Positions 1 through 5,265 of a stretch of DNA of 6,664 nt are shown here, in pieces (positions within the stretch are counted from its first letter, which is position 1; the number at the start of each line of letters is the position of its first letter). Source of the DNA: DATJLQ01 sp035509415 (GTDB taxonomy: Bacteria > Pseudomonadota > Alphaproteobacteria > JACZXZ01); contig DATJLQ010000003.1 in assembly GCA_035509415.1 (NCBI GenBank), forward strand, positions 1-6,664, given 5' to 3'. A model generated the notes under the pieces. It worked only from the letters and a program-made list of their open reading frames with translations. It had not been told where the DNA came from and searched no databases. The position numbers were made by a program, and so were the translations under genes.

Positions 1-51
1 CCGCTCACGCTGTCGCGCAAGGCGAGCTAGGTTCGCAGTTCTGTTCCGAAG

Positions 52-141
52 TGGCGGATGGGGTGGGATTCGAACCCACGAGACCCTTGCGGGTCTGCCA
101 GTTTTCAAGACTGGTGCCTTCAACCGCTCGGCCACCCATCC
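52..141 (-). tRNA. tRNA-Ser (anticodon UGA), CCA encoded
   Basis: Read on the minus strand this folds as a class II tRNA. The 7-bp acceptor stem pairs GGATGGG (135-141) with CCCATCC (56-62); the discriminator base is G (55) and the CCA end is encoded in the DNA (52-54). The anticodon arm has the perfect 5-bp stem CCAGT/ACTGG around the loop CTTGAAA, giving anticodon TGA at 105-107. The long variable arm that marks serine tRNAs is a 6-bp stem AGACCC/GGGTCT with a GCAA loop (81-96). The T arm carries GGTTCGAATCC. It decodes UCN serine codons. It is transcribed away from all protein genes in the window, and the 51 bases beyond its 3' end show no hairpin followed by a T-run, so the terminator is not visible. 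Confidence 0.98.
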
Positions 142-158
142 GGCCCGTCGAGGCGCCG

Positions 159-186
159 GTTATAACAGACGCGGCCCCTCTGTCGA
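159..186 (-). promoter_or_regulatory. Probable sigma70-type promoter of tRNA-Ser
   Basis: On the minus strand a -35 element TCGACA (181-186, one mismatch to TTGACA) is separated by 16 bp from a -10 element TATAAC (159-164, one mismatch to TATAAT). The -10 ends 17 bp before the mature tRNA 5' end, which predicts a start near 151-153 and a short 5' leader for RNase P to remove. The -10 lies in the palindrome GTTATAAC, so TATAAC can be read on both strands, but no matching -35 exists for the + strand. The call rests on consensus match and spacing only. Confidence 0.6.
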
Positions 187-200
187 GCGCGGGGCCCAGG

Positions 201-232
201 ATAACCGACATCGGGCATAACCGAGATCGGGC
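201..232. repeat. Two tandem 16-bp repeats, each with a CCGA-N2-TCGG dyad
   Basis: Unit 1 is ATAACCGACATCGGGC (201-216) and unit 2 is ATAACCGAGATCGGGC (217-232), 15 of 16 bases identical with no spacer. Each contains the inverted repeat CCGA-NN-TCGG, and the only difference (C/G) falls in the two-base centre, leaving all dyad arms intact. A weaker related stretch, ATCCGAGATGG, follows at 241-251. The pair lies about 15 bp upstream of the tRNA-Ser -35 element and about 140 bp upstream of the acetyltransferase gene. It may be a double operator or simply a small local duplication; the sequence alone cannot decide. Confidence 0.6.
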
Positions 233-360
233 ATGGCGCGATCCGAGATGGCCGAGGCCGGCCGCGGCGGGGCCCGGGCCGCAGCCGAAGGTCCCGCAAC
301 GTTCCGGCGCTTGCTGCGGCCCAGCGGCCCCACTAAGCTCGCCCGGCTCGAACGGGGACA

Positions 361-367
361 GAAGGGG
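361..367 (+). promoter_or_regulatory. Ribosome binding site that fixes the GNAT start
   Basis: GAAGGGG lies 6 bases before the ATG at 374. It decides between this ATG and an in-frame ATG at 233 that would add 47 residues. The added residues are low-complexity Ala/Gly/Arg and have no comparable site upstream, whereas the GNAT fold begins directly after the ATG at 374. Confidence 0.6.
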
Positions 368-373
368 AAAAGC

Positions 374-1237
374 ATGACGGTCTCGCTTCGGCCGGCGCAG
401 CCCGCGGACGCGGCGCCACTCGGCCGCATCGTCTTCGAGGCCTTCAAGCGCATCAACGAGTCCCACGGCTTCCCGCCCGATTTTCCCTCGGTCGAGGCGG
501 CGTCCGGCTTGGCCGGGGCGTTCATCGCCCATCCCTCGATCTACGGCGTGGTCGCGGAGCAAGACGGCACCGTCATCGGCTCGAACTTCCTCGACGAGCG
601 CGACGCGGTGCGCGCGGTCGGGTCGATCACGATCGACCCCGCGCGCCAAGCCCAAGGGGTCGGGCGTCTCCTCATGGAGGCGGCGATCGAGCGCGGCAAA
701 GCGGCGCGCTCGATCCGGCTCGTGCAGGACGCGTTCAACGCGCGCTCCCTCGGCCTTTATGCCTCGCTCGGCTTCGAGACCAAGGAGCCGCTCATGCTCA
801 TGCGCGGAAAGCCGCGCGGCAAACCCGACGCGGGTGTGCGCGTGCGCCCGCTGGTCGCGGCCGACATTCCCGCCTGCGCCGCGCTGTGCGAGGCGACCCA
901 CGGGCTCTCGCGCGCCAACGAGCTCGGCGATTCGCTCAAGATGTTCCGGCCCTTCGCGGTCGAGCGCGGCGGGCGCGTCGTGGGCTATCTCGCCTCCGCG
1001 AATTTCTGGATCCAGAACCACGGCATGGCCGAGACCGAGGCCGACCTCAAGGCGCTCATCCTGGGCGCGGGTGCCGCGTCTTCCGAGCCCATCGAATTCC
1101 TCTTTCCGATCCGCCAGGCGGGGCTCTTCCGCTGGCTCCTCGGCGAGGGGCTCAAAATCGTGAAGCCCATGACGCTCATGGCGCGCGGCTGGTACCAAGA
1201 GCCGCGCCTTCCCTGGTTCCCGACGGTCTCCTATTGA
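374..1237 (+). CDS. GNAT family N-acetyltransferase with a degenerate second half
   Basis: This 287-residue cytoplasmic protein is predicted to transfer an acetyl group from acetyl-CoA to an amine; the substrate is unknown. Residues 1-146 form a full GNAT domain. It opens with the typical MTVSLRPAQPADA strand and has motif A at 84-104, with the acetyl-CoA pyrophosphate loop RQAQGVGRLL (91-100, pattern Q/R-x-x-G-x-G), followed by motif B, NARSLGLYASLGF (122-134). Residues 154-287 begin again like a GNAT domain (VRVRPLVAADIPACAAL), but I see no second pyrophosphate loop, so this half is probably structural or substrate-binding. The start at 374 is chosen for the GAAGGGG site and the immediate beginning of the fold. 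The SDR gene follows 61 bp downstream on the same strand, suggesting a shared transcript. Family membership is secure; the specific function is not known. Confidence 0.9.
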   Translation: MTVSLRPAQPADAAPLGRIVFEAFKRINESHGFPPDFPSVEAASGLAGAFIAHPSIYGVVAEQDGTVIGSNFLDERDAVRAVGSITIDPARQAQGVGRLLMEAAIERGKAARSIRLVQDAFNARSLGLYASLGFETKEPLMLMRGKPRGKPDAGVRVRPLVAADIPACAALCEATHGLSRANELGDSLKMFRPFAVERGGRVVGYLASANFWIQNHGMAETEADLKALILGAGAASSEPIEFLFPIRQAGLFRWLLGEGLKIVKPMTLMARGWYQEPRLPWFPTVSY

Positions 1238-1298
1238 CCGCCATGGGGGCGCGCGGCATGGCTGAAACGGCGCTCAACCGAGGCGGGGAGGGGAAGCC

Positions 1299-2051
1299 AT
1301 GAACCGGATCGATCTCGAAGGCCGCGTCGCGATTGTGACCGGCGGCGCGCGCGGCATCGGCCTCGCTTGCGCCGAGCGGCTCGCGGCGTCGGGAGCCAAG
1401 CTCGTCCTTTGGGACCGGGACGGAGAGGCACTCGCGCGCGCGGCGACGACGCTCGGCCGCGGCGCCAAGATCGAGACGGCGCTCGTCGACATCACCGACG
1501 AGACCGCCCTCGGGCGCGCCGCGGCGGCGGCCGAGACGGCGCTCGGCAAGGTCGACATTTTGATCAACAATGCCGGCATCACCGGCCCCAACGTCGCGAC
1601 CTGGGATTATCCGCCGGCCGAATGGCGCCAGGTGATCGAGGTCGACCTGACCGGCGCCTATCTTTGCTGCCGGGCGCTCGTCCCGGGCATGATTCGGCGC
1701 GGCTATGGCCGCATCGTCAACGTCGCCTCGGTCGCGGGCAAGGAGGGCAACCCGAACGCGCCCGCCTACAGCGCCGCCAAGGCAGGGCTGATCGCCCTCA
1801 CCAAGTCGCTCGGCAAGGAGCTCGCGGGGAAGGGGGTGATCGTCAATTGCGTGACCCCGGCCGCGGCCAAGACCGATCTGTTCGCCCAGATGACCGAGAC
1901 CCACATCCAGTACATGCTCTCCAAGATCCCCATGGGCCGCTTCGTCGAGACCGGCGAGATCGCGGCCCTCGTCGCCTGGCTCGCGTCCGAGGAATGCAGC
2001 TTCACGACCGGCGGCGTGTTCGACATCTCGGGCGGGCGCGCAACCTACTGA
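1299..2051 (+). CDS. Short-chain dehydrogenase/reductase (classical SDR, FabG-like)
   Basis: This 250-residue protein has the normal length of a classical SDR and a single Rossmann domain. The cofactor loop is TGGARGIG (14-21). An acidic residue ends strand beta-2 (D39, in LVLWDRD), which in this family favours NAD(H) over NADP(H). NNAG is at 90-93. The catalytic Ser is S144 (NVASVAG) and the YxxxK pair is Y157 and K161 (YSAAK). The usual tetrad Asn, 28 residues before the Ser, is here D116 (EVDLTG). After the active site the sequence reads TPAAAKTDLF instead of the common APG of FabG. The C terminus ISGGRATY resembles FabG-annotated sugar or keto-acid dehydrogenases. A strong ribosome site, GGGGAGGGG (1285-1293), precedes the ATG. 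It probably oxidises or reduces a hydroxyl/keto group; a genuine fatty-acid role is unlikely because no fab genes are nearby. The substrate is unknown. Confidence 0.93.
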   Translation: MNRIDLEGRVAIVTGGARGIGLACAERLAASGAKLVLWDRDGEALARAATTLGRGAKIETALVDITDETALGRAAAAAETALGKVDILINNAGITGPNVATWDYPPAEWRQVIEVDLTGAYLCCRALVPGMIRRGYGRIVNVASVAGKEGNPNAPAYSAAKAGLIALTKSLGKELAGKGVIVNCVTPAAAKTDLFAQMTETHIQYMLSKIPMGRFVETGEIAALVAWLASEECSFTTGGVFDISGGRATY

Positions 2052-2140
2052 TTTAATGTTCGCCGCTCGGGAGGCCATTGCGTCCGGCCCGCGCAGTCCG
2101 TAAGAATGGCGCCCGACGGTCCGGAGCCTTGTCGCGCCTC

Positions 2141-3019
2141 ATGTTCCTGTTCTCAAAACTTTTTCAGCTCGTCTTTTCGCCGGGCAATTTCATCCTGCTC
2201 CTGATGGTGACCGGCGCGGCGCTGATCTGGTTCCCGGAGGGACGCGCGCGCCGCTGGGGCCGCTGGATCGTAACGTTCACGGCGCTCGGCTGCGCGGCCC
2301 TCGCCTCGTCGTCCCTCGCCGACATGCTGATGCAGCCGCTCGAGAACCGGTTCCCGATCCCCGCCAGCCTCCCGGCCCATATCGACGGCATCATCGTGCT
2401 CGGCGGCGCGATCGACCCCGACACCTCGGTCGCGCGCGGCCAGATCACGCTCACCTCGGACGGCATGCGCCTCACCAAGGCGCTCGAGATCGCGCACAAC
2501 CACCCCGAGGCGCGCGTCGTGTTCACCGGCGGATCGGGCCAGATCGGCGGCGACACCCTCGAGGCGCCCATCGCGCGCGAATTCCTAATCAAGATGGGAC
2601 TCGACCCGAAGCGCATCACGATCGAGAGCCAGTCGCGCAACACCTACGAGAACGCCATCGACACCAAGGCGCTGATCCATCCCAAGCCGGGCCAGGTGTG
2701 GGTGCTGATCACCTCGGCGTTCCACATGCCGCGCGCGGTCGGCGTGTTCCGCAAGGCGGGCTGGGACGTGATTCCCTATCCGGTCGCGTATCACAGCATC
2801 CCGGGGCCGCTCGAGCTGTCGCTGCCGCAATTCATCGACAACGCGGGCGACATCGATTACGCGGCGAAGGAATGGGCGGGGATGCTTGCCTATTGGCTCC
2901 TGGGGCGCACGAACGTCATTTTCCCGGCACCCCAGCCGCTGCCGGCCGCGGCGCCCGCCGCGATTTCGCCACCGACTCCGCCACGGACTCCGGCGGCGCC
3001 CCAAGCGGCCGCCCATTGA
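2141..3019 (+). CDS. YdcF/ElyC-like DUF218 membrane protein
   Basis: From the ATG at 2141 the product has 292 residues. Two hydrophobic segments, about 16-32 and 43-60, anchor the N terminus. The DUF218 domain follows at about 82-220, with the family signatures IIVLGGAID (84-92), VVFTGGSG (126-133), the polar motif SQSRNTYENA (163-172) and ITSAFHMPRA (190-199). The C terminus (about 262-292) is a Pro/Ala-rich tail with no fold. In E. coli the relative ElyC affects peptidoglycan synthesis and lipid-carrier metabolism; the biochemical activity of the family is unsettled. The cell-wall genes just downstream fit an envelope role, which is inference. The start is uncertain. An in-frame TTG at 2078 has GGGAGG only 3 bases before it and would add 21 basic residues, while the ATG at 2141 gives the MFLFSKL...SPGN opening usual for relatives but has GGAG 14 bases away. 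Confidence 0.87.
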   Translation: MFLFSKLFQLVFSPGNFILLLMVTGAALIWFPEGRARRWGRWIVTFTALGCAALASSSLADMLMQPLENRFPIPASLPAHIDGIIVLGGAIDPDTSVARGQITLTSDGMRLTKALEIAHNHPEARVVFTGGSGQIGGDTLEAPIAREFLIKMGLDPKRITIESQSRNTYENAIDTKALIHPKPGQVWVLITSAFHMPRAVGVFRKAGWDVIPYPVAYHSIPGPLELSLPQFIDNAGDIDYAAKEWAGMLAYWLLGRTNVIFPAPQPLPAAAPAAISPPTPPRTPAAPQAAAH

Positions 3020-3068
3020 CGGCGGGCGGCGCTTTACCCTCGGCCGGGCCTGTGGCACAAGGGCGTCC

Positions 3069-4121
3069 ATGAGTTTCGAGACGGTTCGAGTCCGGCATCG
3101 CGCGCAACGCGCGCGTCGGACGTTGCGTGGTTTGCCCGTGCGCGCTCTCGCGGCCGCGGCTTCGACGGCGATCCTTGCTTGCGCGCTCGTCATCGCCGCG
3201 CCCGCCGCGCGCGCGGCGGATGGCGACTTCGCCCATTGGCTCGCCGCCTTCCGGCACGACGCCCATGCGCGCGGCATCTCCAACCACGTGCTCGACCAGG
3301 CGCTCGCCGACCTGGCGCCCATTCCGCGCGTGATCGAGCTCGACCGGCGCCAGCCCGAGTTCACGCTCACCTTCGACCAGTACATCGCCAAGGTGGTTCC
3401 CGACAGCCGCGTCGCGCGCGGGCGCGAGCTCCTGGCCGAGAACAAGGACCTGCTCGCCAACGTGACCTCGGTCTACGGCGTGCAGCCCCAATACATCGTG
3501 GCCCTCTGGGGCATCGAAAGCGACTTCGGCCGCATCGTGGGCGATTTCCCGATCGTGCCGGCGCTCGCGACCCTCGCCTATGACGGGCGGCGTAGCGCCT
3601 ATTTCCGCGCCGAGCTGATCGACGCGCTCCTGATCCTCGAGCACGGCTATGCCGACCTCGCCCATCTGCGCGGCTCCTGGGCCGGGGCCATGGGGCAGAA
3701 CCAGTTCATGCCGTCGAGCTATTTGCGCTACGCGGTCGATTATCACGGCAACGGCAAGCGCGACATCTGGAGCGACCGGGGCGACGTGTTCGCCTCGACC
3801 GCGAACTATCTGCTCCATGTCGGCTGGAACGCGAGTGAGGGCTGGGGCCGTGCGGTGCGCCTGCCCAAGGGCTTCGACGCTCAGCTCGCCGATCTCTCGG
3901 TCGAGAAGCCTGTGCCGGAATGGAACGCGCTCGGCGTGCGCTTGCCCGATGGCGGGCTTTTGCCCGAGTCGCCGAGCCCGGCCTCGATCGTCATGCCGGC
4001 CGGCGAGGACGGGCCCGCCTATCTGGTCTACGGCAATTACCGCGCCATCCTCAAATGGAACAAGTCGATCTTCTTCGCGACCGCCGTCGGATTGCTTGCC
4101 GACCGGATCGAAGGCCGGTAA
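3069..4121 (+). CDS. Periplasmic lytic murein transglycosylase, MltB family
   Basis: This 350-residue enzyme is predicted to cleave the MurNAc-GlcNAc bond of peptidoglycan, forming 1,6-anhydro-MurNAc. The N terminus is Arg-rich, then a hydrophobic stretch (about 26-44) ends in a signal peptidase I site APAARA (44-49). There is no lipobox, so the mature protein should be soluble in the periplasm, unlike E. coli MltB. ELDRRQPEF (90-98) is typical of the family. The catalytic Glu is E150 in WGIESDFG (147-154), and GAMGQNQFMPSSY (206-218) is the substrate-groove motif. The protein ends shortly after NYRAILKWNKS (323-333), so the C-terminal peptidoglycan-binding domain present in some relatives is absent. 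The ATG at 3069 has AAGGG 5 bases upstream and starts a sensible signal peptide. The gene lies 49 bp after the YdcF-like gene and 42 bp before rlpA, suggesting co-transcription. Family assignment is firm; equivalence to E. coli mltB is not implied. Confidence 0.95.
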   Translation: MSFETVRVRHRAQRARRTLRGLPVRALAAAASTAILACALVIAAPAARAADGDFAHWLAAFRHDAHARGISNHVLDQALADLAPIPRVIELDRRQPEFTLTFDQYIAKVVPDSRVARGRELLAENKDLLANVTSVYGVQPQYIVALWGIESDFGRIVGDFPIVPALATLAYDGRRSAYFRAELIDALLILEHGYADLAHLRGSWAGAMGQNQFMPSSYLRYAVDYHGNGKRDIWSDRGDVFASTANYLLHVGWNASEGWGRAVRLPKGFDAQLADLSVEKPVPEWNALGVRLPDGGLLPESPSPASIVMPAGEDGPAYLVYGNYRAILKWNKSIFFATAVGLLADRIEGR

Positions 4122-4163
4122 TCTACCAGATAATGAATAAACCTTAGGGATGCCCACAAGATT

Positions 4164-5129
4164 ATGCGTTTAGCCGCGTCTTTGCCGGCCGCGCTCGCCC
4201 TCGGGGCGATGGTTCTGCTTTCGGCCTGCTCGATGTTCGGTGGCGGTCCGGCCTCGGTTGCGCCAGGCGGCCAGGGGGCGCCGGGAGCCCACGGCTATTA
4301 CAAGATCGGCTCGCCCTACGAGGTCGACGGCATCTGGTACTACCCGGGCGTCGACTACAATTACGACGAGACCGGCATCGCCTCCTGGTACGGGCCGAAT
4401 TTCCACGGCAAGTACACGGCCAACGGCGAGGTTTACGACATGAACGCGCTCACCGCGGCGCATCCGACCTTGCCGCTGCCGAGCATCGTGCGCGTGACCG
4501 ACCTCGACAATGGCCGCTCGATCGTGGTGCGTATCAACGATCGCGGGCCCTACGTCCCGGGCCGCATCATCGACCTCTCGCGCCGTGCGGCGCAGCTTCT
4601 GGGCATGATCGGGCCGGGCACCGCGAAGGTGCGCGTGCAGATTCTCGCCCCCGAAAGCCGCGAGGCGGCATATCTCGCGCAACGCGGCCAGATCCCGTCG
4701 GCCGAGCGCATCGTGGCCCAGGTCGCGACCCAGCCGGTCACGACCCAGGCGCTGCCGCCGCCGCCCGGCTTCACGGCGCAGAAGGCGCCCACGCAAGTCG
4801 TATCGGCTCAGCCGGCGCCGCCGCCCGCGAGTGCGCCGCCGCCAAGCCCGGCCCAGACCCAGCTCGCCGACCAGCAGGTCACGATCGTGCCGACCCATCC
4901 GAGCTCGATCTTCGTCCAGATCGGCGCCTTCACCCAATATGAGAACGCGGACCGGCTGGTCGCGCGCCTGTCGCCCATCGGCCCCGCCAAGGTGACCCAG
5001 ATCGACGTCGACGGTTTGCCCTTTTTCCGCGTGCGCCTCGGGCCGGTCGCGAACGTGCCGGCGGCCGACCAGCTGCTCCTGCGCCTGGTGCATTCGGGCT
5101 ATCACGACGCGCGCATCGTGGTCGAGTGA
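4164..5129 (+). CDS. rlpA: Septal ring lytic transglycosylase RlpA (lipoprotein, DPBB + SPOR)
   Basis: This is a 321-residue lipoprotein. The lipobox LSAC places the lipidated Cys at 22. A double-psi beta barrel covers about 71-160, from GIASWYG through INDRGPY and IIDLSRRAAQLLG. E89 (TANGEVYDM), H100 (TAAHPTLP) and D126 (INDRGPY) align with the residues reported important in Pseudomonas RlpA, all with the same offset from the published numbering as I remember it. A Pro/Ala/Gln-rich linker (about 190-245) leads to a C-terminal SPOR domain (about 248-321: IFVQIGAFTQYENA...FFRVRLGPV). SPOR domains bind stem-peptide-free glycan at division sites, and RlpA cuts such strands. The upstream frame is closed by a stop at 4134 with no other start codon, so the ATG at 4164 is firm, although its ribosome site (AGGGA, 13 bases away) is weak. 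Confidence 0.96.
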   Translation: MRLAASLPAALALGAMVLLSACSMFGGGPASVAPGGQGAPGAHGYYKIGSPYEVDGIWYYPGVDYNYDETGIASWYGPNFHGKYTANGEVYDMNALTAAHPTLPLPSIVRVTDLDNGRSIVVRINDRGPYVPGRIIDLSRRAAQLLGMIGPGTAKVRVQILAPESREAAYLAQRGQIPSAERIVAQVATQPVTTQALPPPPGFTAQKAPTQVVSAQPAPPPASAPPPSPAQTQLADQQVTIVPTHPSSIFVQIGAFTQYENADRLVARLSPIGPAKVTQIDVDGLPFFRVRLGPVANVPAADQLLLRLVHSGYHDARIVVE

Positions 5130-5164
5130 GAGCGGACGAATTCGCGCTGCGAGGCAAGGGGATA

Positions 5165-5186
5165 GGCGCGCGGCGCGCCCCATTTT
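5165..5186 (+). terminator. Weak candidate terminator hairpin after rlpA
   Basis: A perfect 7-bp inverted repeat GGCGCGC-G-GCGCGCC (5165-5179) can form a 6-bp all-GC hairpin with a CGG loop and is followed after three bases by TTTT (5183-5186). The stem and T-run are short for an intrinsic terminator, and the stem is of low complexity in a GC-rich genome. It could end rlpA transcription or only attenuate read-through to dacC. The rest of the 136-bp gap holds a second small stem GGGGC-TCCG-GCCCC (5210-5223) and no promoter I can defend. Confidence 0.3.
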
Positions 5187-5265
5187 CGTCGTATTCTGCG
5201 CCTAGGAGAGGGGCTCCGGCCCCGGCATCGAAGCCGCGGCGAACGCGAAGGACCCATCACGCGCC

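Noticed and set aside
233..373. N-terminal extension of the GNAT protein from an upstream in-frame ATG
   Set aside because: The added 47 residues are low complexity, and the good ribosome site and the fold both point to the ATG at 374.
5..1198. A long open frame on the minus strand opposite the GNAT gene and the tRNA
   Set aside because: It runs straight through the tRNA gene, has Arg/Gly/Ala/Asp-biased composition without any recognisable domain, and mirrors the codon structure of the + strand gene. Such frames are routine in GC-rich DNA.
1176..2078. Minus-strand open frame opposite the SDR gene
   Set aside because: Same compositional shadow; no motifs, and the + strand carries an unmistakable SDR.
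3103..3127. 7-bp inverted repeat CGCAACG/CGTTGCG early in the MltB-type coding region
   Set aside because: An 11-base loop and a 7-bp stem are expected several times by chance in a window of this size; nothing links it to regulation.
3069..3140. Twin-Arg (Tat) signal in the MltB-type protein because of its Arg pairs
   Set aside because: The Arg pairs lack the S/T-R-R-x-F-L-K context, and family members normally use the Sec route.
4133..4147. Four-codon frame (MNKP) just before rlpA
   Set aside because: Too short, no ribosome site, and easily explained by the AT-rich gap.
2916..4157. 413-codon minus-strand open frame opposite the MltB-type gene
   Set aside because: It spans three + strand features, has no domain signatures, and its Gly/Arg/Val/Asp-rich sequence is what the antisense of GC-rich codons produces.
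4170..5183. Minus-strand open frame opposite rlpA
   Set aside because: Arg-dominated antisense shadow of a gene with clear lipobox, barrel and SPOR motifs.
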